The position numbers and the translations under genes are program-made. Below are positions 8,152 to 16,764 of a DNA stretch of 64,000 bases, piece by piece; position 1 is the stretch's first letter; each line of letters begins with the position of its first letter. The notes under the pieces were generated by a model. That model was not told where the DNA came from and made no database searches. It saw only the letters and a list, made by a program, of their open reading frames with translations. The stretch spans positions 4,898,001 to 4,962,000 of the forward strand of contig NZ_AP022590.1 of assembly GCF_010731775.1 (NCBI RefSeq), read 5' to 3'. The DNA comes from Mycobacterium mantenii. Lineage in GTDB: Bacteria; Actinomycetota; Actinomycetes; Mycobacteriales; Mycobacteriaceae.

Positions 8152-9423
8152 GTGGGTCCTGCGATTGACGACATCGACTTCGACGACTTGACCGCGCCGC
8201 AACTGACCGACGTGCAGCGCCAGATCCTGGAATTCACCGAAGCCAAGCCAGTCGACCTCGACATCGACCGGATGCTCGCGGAGGCCGCCGAGCAGACCGG
8301 TCTGCCGGCCGGAGCCGCCGACCTCGGCGACACCGATGGTTACGCCGAGCGCCTGCGGATCCACGTCGCGGCGATCGAAGCCGACGAAGGCCTGCGCCAG
8401 CTCACCCGCGGTTCGCTGCGGCAGCGGATCGTGCGCCTGCTGCGCAACCGGTTGTCGCTCACCGAGCTCGTCCGGCGGTATCCCGAGATCGAGTCGATCC
8501 CGATCGAAAAGCCGTTCATCGTCGTCGGAATGCCGCGCTCCGGCACCACGCATCTGGTGAATCTCATTGCCTCCGACCCGCGCCGGCGCGCCCTGCCGTA
8601 TTGGGAGAGCCAGGATCCCATCCCCGCTCGCGGGCAGGGCCCCGACATCTTTGGCGTCGACCCTCGCTACGCCCGGGCCAAGGCGGAGCACGACGCGCTG
8701 ATGGTGAGCGCGCCCGTGGTGGCCGCCATGCATGACCGATTTCCCGAGGCGATCGAGGAGGAAGTGGAGCTCCTCGACCTCGATCTGGCCTCGTACGTGC
8801 TGGAATGGCATGCGCGCGTGCCCGACTGGCGCGACTATTACTTACGGCTGGACCAAACCCGGCACTACGCGTACATGAGGAGGGTGCTGCAGGCGCTGAC
8901 CTTCCTGCGCGGGCCGCGGACATGGGTGCTCAAGAGTCCGCAGCACTGCGAACAGCTCGGCCCGCTCATGACGACCTTCCCCGACGCGACGGTGGCCTTC
9001 ACCCACCGCGATCCCGTTGCGGTGATCCAGTCGACGATCACCATGATGGCGTACTCGGATCGGCTGCGCCGAAACAGCATTGACCCGCAGTGGCTGCTGG
9101 ACTATTGGAGCGACCGCGTACACCGACTGCTCAGCGCATGCGTACGCGACCGCGACCTGGTGCCCGCCGAACGCAGCATCGACATCAACTTCCATCAGCT
9201 CAACGGCAACGAAATGCCGTTGCTCGAACGGCTTTACCAGTGCGCCGGCGTCGACTTGCCGCCCAAGGTGCGCGAACAATTCAAGCGCTACCTGGACGGC
9301 AATCCGCGGGGCAAACACGGCCGTATCCGTTACGAACTGCAACGGCACTTCGGCACCTCCGCCGATGAACTGCGCGGCCGGTTCGGCTTCTACTTCGACA
9401 AGTTCGACGTCCGTCCCGAATGA
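8152..9423 (+). CDS. sulfotransferase-family protein
   Basis: 423-aa PAPS-dependent sulfotransferase-like enzyme. The 5'-phosphosulfate-binding loop GMPRSGTTHL is at about residue 126, and the 3'-phosphate-binding region is probably VLKSPQHCEQL to FTHRDPVAVIQS. GTG at 8152 is chosen because AAGGGG (8141-8146) lies 5 nt upstream. A longer frame starting at ATG 8119 would take its first residues from the inverted repeat of the IS element. Followed 14 bp later by an MBL hydrolase with alkylsulfatase-like C-terminus, so the pair may add and remove sulfate, or share a lipid/steroid-like substrate. Substrate unknown. Confidence 0.82.
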   Translation: MGPAIDDIDFDDLTAPQLTDVQRQILEFTEAKPVDLDIDRMLAEAAEQTGLPAGAADLGDTDGYAERLRIHVAAIEADEGLRQLTRGSLRQRIVRLLRNRLSLTELVRRYPEIESIPIEKPFIVVGMPRSGTTHLVNLIASDPRRRALPYWESQDPIPARGQGPDIFGVDPRYARAKAEHDALMVSAPVVAAMHDRFPEAIEEEVELLDLDLASYVLEWHARVPDWRDYYLRLDQTRHYAYMRRVLQALTFLRGPRTWVLKSPQHCEQLGPLMTTFPDATVAFTHRDPVAVIQSTITMMAYSDRLRRNSIDPQWLLDYWSDRVHRLLSACVRDRDLVPAERSIDINFHQLNGNEMPLLERLYQCAGVDLPPKVREQFKRYLDGNPRGKHGRIRYELQRHFGTSADELRGRFGFYFDKFDVRPE

Positions 9424-9437
9424 AGGAGTCACCAGCG

Positions 9438-10676
9438 ATGTCCGACCCCGTCTATCGGAGCAGGCCGGGTGCCGACGCGATGCGCCCGGCGTCCGCCGAG
9501 AGGGCTGAGGAGATCGCCCCGGGTTTATGGTGCTCGCCGGGATTGTCCAACTCGTATCTGCTCACCACGACCGAGGGCCGGGTGATCGTCAACACCGGCA
9601 TGGGCTTCGAGGGGCCGGTGCATCGCGCCAACTTCGATGCCGTCGACCCGTCACCAGTGCGCTACATCATCTTCACGCAAGGCCATGTGGATCACGTCGG
9701 CGGCCTGGACAGCGTGCGGGATCCCGAGACGATCGTTGTCGCGCAAGCGAACTGGAAGGCCTGGCGAGACGACAACGATCGGCTGATCCCGTACCGGGCC
9801 AGCCGCAGCGCATTCGCCTTCAAAGACACACTGGCCAGTGGCATCCAAGCCATCCAGCGTCGCCTGGGTACCACGCGGCTGGCCGGTCAGAGCGTGCCCG
9901 TCGTCGACATCGACTTCGAGGACACCCTCCGCCTGGAGGTCGGTGGCCGGCGCCTGGAGCTGATTTCCGTGCCCGGCGGCGAGACCACCGACTCGTTGGT
10001 GATCTGGCTGCCCGAGGAACGGATCTGTCTGTGCGGGAACACTTTTGGTCCACTGATCGGACATGTTCCCAATCTCGTCACCATGCGGGGCGATCGTTAC
10101 CGCGACGCGTTGACGGCCATCGCATCGGTAGACAGGGTCCGCGACCTTCAGGCCGACCTGCTGGTGACCGGTCACTTCGAGCCGGTCAAGGGCGCCGAAC
10201 GAATCAATGAAGAGCTGACCCGGCTGCGCAACGCCATCGAATACATCCACGACCAAACTGTCGCCGGGATGAACGCCGGCAAAGACGTCCGCGCCTTGAT
10301 GCGGGAAATCACTCTGCCCGCGGAATACGAAGTGGGCGAGGGCTACGGCAAAGTCGCCTGGGATGTGCGGGCCGTCTGGGAGAACTATTCGGGCTGGTTC
10401 CATCACGAATCGACCACCGAGCTTTACCCGGTCGGATTCGATTCCGTCGCCGCCGACGTGGTCGAGCTGGCCGGCGCCGACGCGCTGCTGGTTCGGGCCC
10501 GGGCACACCTGGGCGCCGATCGCGCACTGCAGGCCATCCACCTGGCCGAGCTCGTTCCGGCGGACCATCCGGGGGTTCGCGACGTGCTGCGGGCAGCCCA
10601 TGAAAAGCTTCTGGCGGGCAGCACGAATTTCTGGGAAAGTGCCTGGCTCCGCGACCAGATAGCGAGGAACTCATGA
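9438..10676 (+). CDS. MBL-fold hydrolase with alkylsulfatase-like dimerisation region
   Basis: 412 aa. N-terminal metallo-beta-lactamase fold: the zinc motif reads FTQGHVDHVGGLD, with H83, D85 and H86 present but Gln where the first His of HxHxDH normally stands. Later metal ligands are likely in VPGGETTDSL and LLVTGHFEPV. The C-terminal part (WFHHESTTELYP onward) resembles the alkylsulfatase dimerisation region. Start at ATG 9438 with AAGGAG 10 nt upstream; the ATG at 9420 overlaps the previous stop and is less well placed. Its stop overlaps the next gene by 4 nt, so the genes are co-transcribed. Confidence 0.83.
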   Translation: MSDPVYRSRPGADAMRPASAERAEEIAPGLWCSPGLSNSYLLTTTEGRVIVNTGMGFEGPVHRANFDAVDPSPVRYIIFTQGHVDHVGGLDSVRDPETIVVAQANWKAWRDDNDRLIPYRASRSAFAFKDTLASGIQAIQRRLGTTRLAGQSVPVVDIDFEDTLRLEVGGRRLELISVPGGETTDSLVIWLPEERICLCGNTFGPLIGHVPNLVTMRGDRYRDALTAIASVDRVRDLQADLLVTGHFEPVKGAERINEELTRLRNAIEYIHDQTVAGMNAGKDVRALMREITLPAEYEVGEGYGKVAWDVRAVWENYSGWFHHESTTELYPVGFDSVAADVVELAGADALLVRARAHLGADRALQAIHLAELVPADHPGVRDVLRAAHEKLLAGSTNFWESAWLRDQIARNS

Positions 10677-11152
10677 CCGCGTTCGCACTACGGCCCGAGG
10701 ACTTCTATCACACCGGCATCATCGTGCCCGACCTCGACGAAGCGATGGCCCGGCTGAGTGCGCTGGCCGGTTACCGGTGGATCACGCCGGTGAGCTACAC
10801 CTTGCCGTTTCGCACGACAAGCGGAACCCAGGTGGTCACTTCGACTTTCGTCTATTCGCTGCAGGCTCCGCACGTCGAACTGATCAAGGAGGTACCCGGG
10901 ACGGCCTGGACGGCGGCGCCCCGCAACGCGGTTCACCACCTTGGCTACTGGACCGACAACTTGGCCCAGAGCGCGAAGATATTGGAGGACAACGGCTTCA
11001 CCTTCGAAGCAACCGCCGACACCGCACCGCCCGAACTCGCGCTGTTCGCCTACTACATCGATGCGGCGGGAACTCGCATCGAGATCGTCGACCGCGCGCT
11101 GTTCCCGGACTTTCCGGCGTTCCTGCAGGCGGCCGCCGGCCCGGAAGCATAG
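10673..11152 (+). CDS. VOC-family (glyoxalase-like) protein
   Basis: 159-aa vicinal-oxygen-chelate protein. Two beta-alpha-beta-beta-beta units can be seen: DFYHTGIIVPDLDEAMARL with a metal His, and AVHHLGYWTDNLAQSAKIL with a second His, ending in YYIDAAGTRIEIVD with a Glu ligand. This is the metal pattern of dioxygenases or isomerases of the class. It overlaps the MBL hydrolase stop (ATGA) and is followed 16 bp later by the LLM oxidoreductase, so it belongs to a four-gene operon. Reaction unknown. Confidence 0.83.
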   Translation: MTAFALRPEDFYHTGIIVPDLDEAMARLSALAGYRWITPVSYTLPFRTTSGTQVVTSTFVYSLQAPHVELIKEVPGTAWTAAPRNAVHHLGYWTDNLAQSAKILEDNGFTFEATADTAPPELALFAYYIDAAGTRIEIVDRALFPDFPAFLQAAAGPEA

Positions 11153-11168
11153 TAGGGCGAGGCCACAG

Positions 11169-12140
11169 ATGCTGTTAACCGTGCTGCGCTTCAACTTTGC
11201 CTCGCCCCAAGGTGATTCACGCACACAGGGCGAGCTCCTGTCCGCGGCCCTCGAGCTGGGGCAGTGGGGGGAGTCCCACGGCATCATGTCCATCAGCGTC
11301 GACGAGCATCACGCGACCGGGCACGGGTGGAGCTGCAATCCGATCATGGCCGCGGCGATGTTTTTGGCCCGGACCTCGACGCTGATCGCGAGCGTCGATT
11401 GCGCACTGGGGCCATTGTGGAACCCGGTGCGGCTCGCCGAAGACATCGCCCTGGTCGACAATATGAGTCGCGGACGCCTGCACACCACGGTGGGACTGGG
11501 GTATCGCCCTGTCGAATACGACGCTCTCGGAGCCGATTTCGGTGGGCGGGGCGCGCTGATGGACAGCCTCCTCGAGCGCATGCTGGCGGTCTGGTCCGGC
11601 GGCGACCTAGAGAACGGGATCTGCACCGGGACCTGGACGCGACCGCACCCACCGCTGTATGTCGGTGGCGGCGCGCGCGCCACGGCGCGCCGCGCGGCCC
11701 GGTTCCGGCTGCCGCTCCGCCTGGCCGACCACCTGCCCGACATCGCCGATTATTACCGCGAGCTGTGTGCCGAGGCCGGCCTGTCACCGTTCATCCTCAT
11801 GCCGGGGCCCATCAACCGCGGAATGATCTACCTGCACGAGGAACCGGACCGGGCATGGGCGGAGCTGGGTGACCATATCCTTTGGGAGGCAGTCACTTAC
11901 GGACGATGGTCAACCGACCAGCGCTCGCTCATGCACCTGCCGGGTGTCGAAACACTCGACCAGGTCAAGGCGTCGGGACGATACCGCTTTCTTACTCCCG
12001 ATCAGCTGATCGCCGAGGTGCGGGATGCCGAGAACTACGGCCCGCTCGTCATGCATCCCCTGGTCGGCGGCATGCCGGTCGACGAGGCGTGGAAGTCGGT
12101 CCAGTTGCTCACCGACAACGTCTTGCCCGCGCTGACCTGA
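11169..12140 (+). CDS. LLM-class flavin-dependent oxidoreductase
   Basis: 323-aa TIM-barrel luciferase-like oxidoreductase, FMN- or F420-dependent. The barrel start is LLTVLRFNFAS; the active-site strand SISVDEHHATGHGW and VDNMSRGRLHTTVGLGYRPVEYDALG are characteristic of LLM monooxygenases. PPLYVGGGARATARRAARF is the conserved cofactor-phosphate loop. ATG at 11169 is used; the frame is open further upstream, but that part overlaps the VOC gene. Last gene of the sulfotransferase operon. Substrate unknown. Confidence 0.86.
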   Translation: MLLTVLRFNFASPQGDSRTQGELLSAALELGQWGESHGIMSISVDEHHATGHGWSCNPIMAAAMFLARTSTLIASVDCALGPLWNPVRLAEDIALVDNMSRGRLHTTVGLGYRPVEYDALGADFGGRGALMDSLLERMLAVWSGGDLENGICTGTWTRPHPPLYVGGGARATARRAARFRLPLRLADHLPDIADYYRELCAEAGLSPFILMPGPINRGMIYLHEEPDRAWAELGDHILWEAVTYGRWSTDQRSLMHLPGVETLDQVKASGRYRFLTPDQLIAEVRDAENYGPLVMHPLVGGMPVDEAWKSVQLLTDNVLPALT

Positions 12141-12228
12141 CCACGTCGAATTCTCCACTCCCGATTGTGAACCCGAATTAGGGGTACGCGGCCACAGTCC
12201 AAGCTGAACTTATGGAACGGGAGATTTG

Positions 12229-12480
12229 ATGAGATCCGAGGCCAGGAGGGCAATCGCGATACTCGGCGGCAGCGCCGCGCTGGCTTTGGCGGTCGGCTGT
12301 GGCGTCGCCCCAGGCGCATCGGCCAGCAACGACCCGGCGGCGCCGCCGCCCACGTCGTCGAACCCCGCGCCACCGCCGCCCTCACCACCGCCGGCCGCGC
12401 CTCGAACGCCGTACTACAACGGCGGAACGGGCACGGGTGGCGGAGGCGCCGCAGGCGGAGGAGCTGGCGGCGGCGGCTGA
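12229..12480 (+). CDS. small Pro/Gly-rich exported protein, possible lipoprotein
   Basis: 83 aa. The signal segment (AIAILGGSAALALAVGCGVA) holds a Cys after LAVG, a weak lipobox; it may instead be cleaved by signal peptidase I. The rest is Pro-rich (about residues 38-60) and then a Gly-rich tail (GGTGTGGGGAAGGG...). ATG at 12229 has GGGAGA 6 nt upstream. No fold is recognised; a cell-envelope location is inferred. The GntR gene converges on it. Confidence 0.7.
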   Translation: MRSEARRAIAILGGSAALALAVGCGVAPGASASNDPAAPPPTSSNPAPPPPSPPPAAPRTPYYNGGTGTGGGGAAGGGAGGGG

Positions 12481-12496
12481 GCGGATCGAACAACGG

Positions 12497-13147
12497 CTAA
12501 CCGTCGCGGCGCTGCTCCAGCCAGTCGGCCAGCGAGCGCCCGGCATCCAGCACGTGTCGTTCGGCGATCGTGCGCGCGCGCTCGGCATCCTTATCGCCGA
12601 GGGCGTCCAACAGCTCTTGGTGTTCGTCCAGTGAGTGCTTCTCGTGCTCGGGGAACAAGGTGAGGAAATTGCTCGGCACAACCCGGGCGGCCTGCTTGAT
12701 CTGATTCATCAGCCGGGGCGAGTGCGCGGCACGGTGAATCATCTGATGGAAGTGCCAGTTGGCCTCGCCGATGCTGTCGTCGCCGGACCGGGCGACGACG
12801 TCGGCCGCGAGCTCGCGCAACGCCTCGAGCTCTTGCGCCTCGATCCGCGCGGCGGCCCACGCCGCTGCTTGCCCGGTCAGCACCCCGAGAATGGTGAAGC
12901 TGTCCAGGACGTCTTCGGGGCTGATGCCGATCACCGTCACACCGCTGCGCGGGGCGACTCGGACCAGTCCCTCGAACGACAGCTCCAGCAGCGCCTCCCG
13001 CACGGGCGTGCGACTGGTGGCGAATTCCTCGGTGATGGCATCGAGGTCGACGCGCGATCCGGCGGGCAAGGCGCCGGTGAGAATCCGGTCGCGCAGCTCC
13101 CGGGCGGCGCGCTCCCGGACGGTCCCGGAGATGTCGATGGCGGCCAC
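12497..13147 (-). CDS. GntR-family regulator, FadR/FCD subfamily
   Basis: 216 aa. Winged helix at about residues 8-70 (RAARELRDRILTGALPAGSRVD, then SRTPVREALLELSFEGLVRV). C-terminal FCD ligand domain with the metal/ligand residues visible in ANWHFHQMIHRAAHSPRL and EHQELLDAL ... HV. It is divergent from the monooxygenase/CoA-transferase/lyase operon at 13216-16685, with a palindrome between them, so it probably represses that operon until an organic-acid-type ligand binds. Confidence 0.9.
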   Translation of the reverse strand: MAAIDISGTVRERAARELRDRILTGALPAGSRVDLDAITEEFATSRTPVREALLELSFEGLVRVAPRSGVTVIGISPEDVLDSFTILGVLTGQAAAWAAARIEAQELEALRELAADVVARSGDDSIGEANWHFHQMIHRAAHSPRLMNQIKQAARVVPSNFLTLFPEHEKHSLDEHQELLDALGDKDAERARTIAERHVLDAGRSLADWLEQRRDG

Positions 13148-13185
13148 CAGCAGACGATACCAAAGCGACAGATCTAATGTTTGAT

Positions 13186-13201
13186 ATCTGAAATATCAGA
13201 T
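13186..13201. promoter_or_regulatory. palindromic operator candidate for the GntR regulator
   Basis: ATCTGA-AATA-TCAGAT, perfect 6-bp arms and 4-bp spacer, 38 bp from the GntR start and 14 bp before the monooxygenase ATG. It is AT-rich in a GC-rich genome and sits where a repressor would block both promoters. Binding by this GntR protein is inference. Confidence 0.65.
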
Positions 13202-13215
13202 GTTAAGTTTCAACC

Positions 13216-14580
13216 ATGCGCACCGACAAGATGGCCCTCGTTGCCTTCATGCAGGCCGGCAGCACCTCGGTCTACGCGGGCTCGTGGCGGCACCCCGCAA
13301 CCGAGCACCGATACCTCGACGCGTCCTACTACGCCAAAATCGGCCGTCAGCTCGAAGAGGGCTGCTTCGACCTGATGTTCTTCGACGACCGACTGGCGAT
13401 GCCGGGGGTCTACGGCGGATCCGTGGACGAAGCCGTCCATTACGGCGCCCGCCCGGTCAAGCTGGACCTCGGCGTGATCCTCGGGGTGCTGGCGCAGGCC
13501 ACCTCCAAGATCGGGCTGGGCGCCACCTACTCGACGACGTATTACCAGCCGTTCCACGTCGCCAGAACTTTCGCCTCGCTGGATCACCTTTCGGGCGGCC
13601 GCGCCGCCTGGAACGTGGTCACCTCGGTCAACGACAGCGAAGCGCAGAACTTCGGCGTAGAGGCACACCTCGGCCACGACGAACGCTACGACCGCGCCGA
13701 CGAATTCATGGATGTGGTGACCGGCCTCTGGGACACCTGGGAGGACGACGCCGTCCTGCACGACAGGGTGTCCGGGCACTACGCGGACCCGAGCAAGGTG
13801 CACGAGCTGGGGCACGTCGGCCGGTTCTTTTCCGCGCGCGGCCCGCTGACGGTGCCGCGCACGCCGCAGGGACGTCCGGTCATCATCCAGGCCGGATCGT
13901 CGGGTCGCGGACGCGAATTCGCTTCGCGCTGGGCCGAATTGATCTTCACCGGTGACCCGGGTATCGACGTCGCGCGCAGCCACTACACCGATCAGAAGGG
14001 TCGTATCGCCGACGCCGGCCGCGATCCCGCCGGGGTTCGCATCTGCCCCATGGCATACGCTGTCGTCGGCGAGTCGGAAGCCCACGCCAAGGAGCGCGAA
14101 GCCATGTTCCTCAACGATCTGGTTCATCCCATGGCATCCCTGACGCTGCTGTCGGAGTTGATGAATTACGACTTCGCGCAACACGATCTCGATGACCCGG
14201 TGACCGACGACCTGCTGGACTCGGTGTCCGGCATCCGCGGGCTGGTGCAGAACCTGCGCACGCATATCGGCGGGGACACGGTGACGCTACGTGACCTCGC
14301 CAACCATCGCGCCACCCTGCTACAGGGGCCGCGTTTCGTCGGCACCGGTGAACAGGTCGCCGACCAGATGGCCGACTGGTTCGAAAGCGGCGCCTGCGAC
14401 GGATTCGTCCTGGCCGCAACGCATCTGCCCGGCGCATTCGAAGACGTCGTCCGCATGGTGGTCCCGGAACTGCAGCGCCGCCGGCTGTTCCGCACCGAAT
14501 ACGAATCCTCGACGCTGCGGGGACACCTTGGGCTGCAACGGCCTTCGAACAGCCTGGCGGGCGCCGGTGCGAATGCTTGA
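13216..14580 (+). CDS. NtaA/SnaA/DszA-family FMN-dependent monooxygenase
   Basis: 454-aa LLM-superfamily enzyme of the long NtaA/DszA class, which oxidises substrates with FMNH2 supplied by a reductase. Typical blocks: LEEGCFDLMFFDDRLA, IGLGATYSTTYYQPFHVARTFASLDHLS, AAWNVVTSVNDSEAQNFG, HDERYDRADEF and VIIQAGSSGRGREFASRWAE. Strain-specific substrates of this family include chelators, sulfur heterocycles and ring ketones; nothing here identifies which. Its last 8 nt overlap the CoA transferase start, so they are translationally coupled. Confidence 0.9.
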   Translation: MRTDKMALVAFMQAGSTSVYAGSWRHPATEHRYLDASYYAKIGRQLEEGCFDLMFFDDRLAMPGVYGGSVDEAVHYGARPVKLDLGVILGVLAQATSKIGLGATYSTTYYQPFHVARTFASLDHLSGGRAAWNVVTSVNDSEAQNFGVEAHLGHDERYDRADEFMDVVTGLWDTWEDDAVLHDRVSGHYADPSKVHELGHVGRFFSARGPLTVPRTPQGRPVIIQAGSSGRGREFASRWAELIFTGDPGIDVARSHYTDQKGRIADAGRDPAGVRICPMAYAVVGESEAHAKEREAMFLNDLVHPMASLTLLSELMNYDFAQHDLDDPVTDDLLDSVSGIRGLVQNLRTHIGGDTVTLRDLANHRATLLQGPRFVGTGEQVADQMADWFESGACDGFVLAATHLPGAFEDVVRMVVPELQRRRLFRTEYESSTLRGHLGLQRPSNSLAGAGANA

Positions 14581-15757
14581 CGGCCTGCGGATACTCGACC
14601 TCGCCACCCTCGCCGCCGCCCCGCTGGTGGCGACCTACCTGGGCGAGTTCGGCGCCGACGTCATCAAAGTCGAAGAACCCAGGCATGGCGATCCGATCCG
14701 CGGCTGGGGAAACCAGCGCGACGGCGTCGGCTTGATGTGGAAGTCGATCTCGCGCAACAAGCGATCGATCACGCTGGACCTGCGCTGCGCCGAAGGCCAG
14801 GCGCTGGTGCGCCGCCTGGTGGAGCATGCCGACGTGGCCATCTTCAACACCCGCCCCCAGACCTTGCGTAAATGGGGCCTGGATTACGAGAGCCTGCGCG
14901 CGGTCAACGACCGGATCGTGATGCTGCACATCACCGGTTACGGATTGAGCGGGCCGAAGAGTCAGCGCCCCGGGTTCGGCACGCTGGGGGAGGCGATGAG
15001 CGGATTCGCGCACATCACCGGTCAGGCCGGCGGTCCTCCCACCCTGCCGCCGTTCATGCTGGCTGACGGAATCGCGTCGCTGAACGCCGCTTACGCGGTG
15101 ATGATGGCGCTATATCACCGCGACGTGCGCGGCGGCCCGGGGCAGTTGATCGACGTCAACCTGATCGATCCGCTGGCCCGGCTGCTGGAACAGACGCTGA
15201 TGGGCTATGACCAGTTGGGTCTGGTGCCCGAGCGCTCCGGCAACCGGTGGGATATCTCCGCACCCCGCAACACCTATCGCACCGCCGACGACAAGTGGCT
15301 GGCCATGTCGGGCAGTTCACCGGCGCTGGCGCTGCGGGTGTTCCGGGCGATCGGCCGCAATGACTTGCTGGACGACGCGGACTTCTCCGACCCGCAGCGG
15401 CGGCTGGCCCGGGCCCGCGAAGTCGACGAGGTGGTCGCCGAATGGGTTGCCAACAAGACGCTTTCGGAGGCGATGGAGGTCTTCGACGCCCATGAGGTCG
15501 CCGCGGCCCCAGTCTATGACATCACCGATCTGGTCGCCGACGAACAGCTGGCGCACCGTGAGGTGTTCATCTCCGTCGACGACGCGCAGCTCGGGGCGAT
15601 GAAGGTACAGGCGCCCGTTCCGCGGTTCTCGTCGGCATCCGGCACGGTCGGCCATCTCGGACCCGGCCTCGGCGAACACAACGCCGAGGTCTATGGCGAG
15701 CTACTCGGCTTGACTCCCAACGACATTGACGACCTGCGCGCCCGCGGCGTGTTGTGA
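14573..15757 (+). CDS. CaiB/BaiF-family CoA transferase
   Basis: 394-aa type III CoA transferase. The N-terminal block MLDGLRILDLATLAAAPLVATYLGEFGADVIKVE is diagnostic, followed by NKRSITLDL, LRKWGLDYESLRAVN and GYGLSGPKSQRPGF. Such enzymes activate an acid by moving CoA from a donor through an Asp-bound anhydride. In this operon, between a monooxygenase and a CoA-ester lyase, it probably activates the ring-opened or oxidised product so that the lyase can split it. ATG at 14573 overlaps the preceding gene by 8 nt. Confidence 0.9.
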   Translation: MLDGLRILDLATLAAAPLVATYLGEFGADVIKVEEPRHGDPIRGWGNQRDGVGLMWKSISRNKRSITLDLRCAEGQALVRRLVEHADVAIFNTRPQTLRKWGLDYESLRAVNDRIVMLHITGYGLSGPKSQRPGFGTLGEAMSGFAHITGQAGGPPTLPPFMLADGIASLNAAYAVMMALYHRDVRGGPGQLIDVNLIDPLARLLEQTLMGYDQLGLVPERSGNRWDISAPRNTYRTADDKWLAMSGSSPALALRVFRAIGRNDLLDDADFSDPQRRLARAREVDEVVAEWVANKTLSEAMEVFDAHEVAAAPVYDITDLVADEQLAHREVFISVDDAQLGAMKVQAPVPRFSSASGTVGHLGPGLGEHNAEVYGELLGLTPNDIDDLRARGVL

Positions 15758-15770
15758 CAGAAGGAAATCC

Positions 15771-16685
15771 ATGACCGATCTGCTGCGTCGATCCGAACTC
15801 GCGGTACCCGCGAGCAATGACAACATGTTCGAGAAGGGCGCCCGGTGCGGCGCCGATCTGGTGTTCCTCGATCTCGAGGACGCGGTGCCGCCGGCCTACA
15901 AGGAAGAGTCGCGCGCCAAGGCGATCGCCGCGCTCAACGACATCGACTGGGGCCGCACCGCGCGGGCGATCCGTATCAACGGCCTGGACACCCAATGGTG
16001 CCACGACGACGTCGTCGAAGTGGTGAGCAAGGCCGGCCAGAACCTCGACACGATCATCATTCCGAAAGCCCGCCGGGCGCGCGACGTCTGGTGGGTGGAC
16101 GTGCTGCTCACCCAGCTGGAGGCGAAACTCGGCCTGGGCAAACCCATTCGGCTCGAGGTCCTCATCGAAGAGGTGGAAGGCCTGGCCAACGCCGAAGAGA
16201 TCGCCGCGGCGAGCCCGCGCCTGGACGCCCTGATCTTCGGGGTGGGCGACTTCTCGCTATCCCAGGGGGCCCGGGTGGACACCAACTTCGTCCCACTCGG
16301 CGAATATCCGGGTGAATTCTGGGCTTACGCGCGCAACAAGGTGATCGTGGCCGCACGCATCGCCGGCATCGACGCGATCGATGCGCCGTATCCCGACTAC
16401 CGGGACCTGTCGGGGTACGAGCGCGACGCGCGGCGGGCGTCGCTACTGGGCTACACCGGCAAGTGGGCCATTCACCCCGGCCAGGTGCCCGTCGCCAACG
16501 AGGTCTATGCACCGACCGTCGACGAAATCGCCCGGGCCGAAGCCAATGTCGCCGCGTATCGGGAGGCCGAGGCCAAGGGCCGCGGCGCCGTCGGGGTGAA
16601 TGGCGTCCTGGTGGACGCGGCCCACGTGAAGCAGGCGGAACAGACGCTCGCGCGCGCCGCCCTGATCAAGAGCCGCCGCGCTTGA
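15771..16685 (+). CDS. HpcH/HpaI / CitE-like CoA-ester lyase
   Basis: 304-aa TIM-barrel lyase of the citrate lyase beta / malyl-CoA lyase type, metal dependent. Conserved blocks: RRSELAVPASNDNMFEKG, DLVFLDLEDAVPP, RINGLDTQW, LIEEVEGLANAEEIAAASPRLDALIFGVGDFS and KWAIHPGQVPVANEVYAP. ATG at 15771 has AAGGAAAT 2-10 nt upstream. It would cleave a 3-hydroxyacyl-CoA-type intermediate to acetyl- or propionyl-CoA plus an aldehyde or keto acid. Final step of the GntR-controlled operon by inference. Confidence 0.9.
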   Translation: MTDLLRRSELAVPASNDNMFEKGARCGADLVFLDLEDAVPPAYKEESRAKAIAALNDIDWGRTARAIRINGLDTQWCHDDVVEVVSKAGQNLDTIIIPKARRARDVWWVDVLLTQLEAKLGLGKPIRLEVLIEEVEGLANAEEIAAASPRLDALIFGVGDFSLSQGARVDTNFVPLGEYPGEFWAYARNKVIVAARIAGIDAIDAPYPDYRDLSGYERDARRASLLGYTGKWAIHPGQVPVANEVYAPTVDEIARAEANVAAYREAEAKGRGAVGVNGVLVDAAHVKQAEQTLARAALIKSRRA

Positions 16686-16744
16686 TGGCGGCGACCCGCT
16701 TCGCGCGGCTGGACCTGATGGCGGCGACCCGCTTCGCGCGGCTG
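16684..16744. repeat. 33-bp-period direct repeat, two copies
   Basis: TGATGGCGGCGACCCGCTTC plus the following GCGCGGCTG occurs at 16684-16712 and again from 16717, a 33-bp period. It lies between the convergent lyase and pyc genes. It could help terminate or just be a local duplication; no hairpin with a T tract is evident. Confidence 0.8.
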
Positions 16745-16764
16745 CGCCGCGCTTGCGATCGCCG

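Noticed and set aside
10941..11168. Open upstream extension of the LLM gene
   Set aside because: The part before 11169 is Arg/Ser-rich shadow sequence over the VOC gene; the LLM fold starts at the ATG at 11169.
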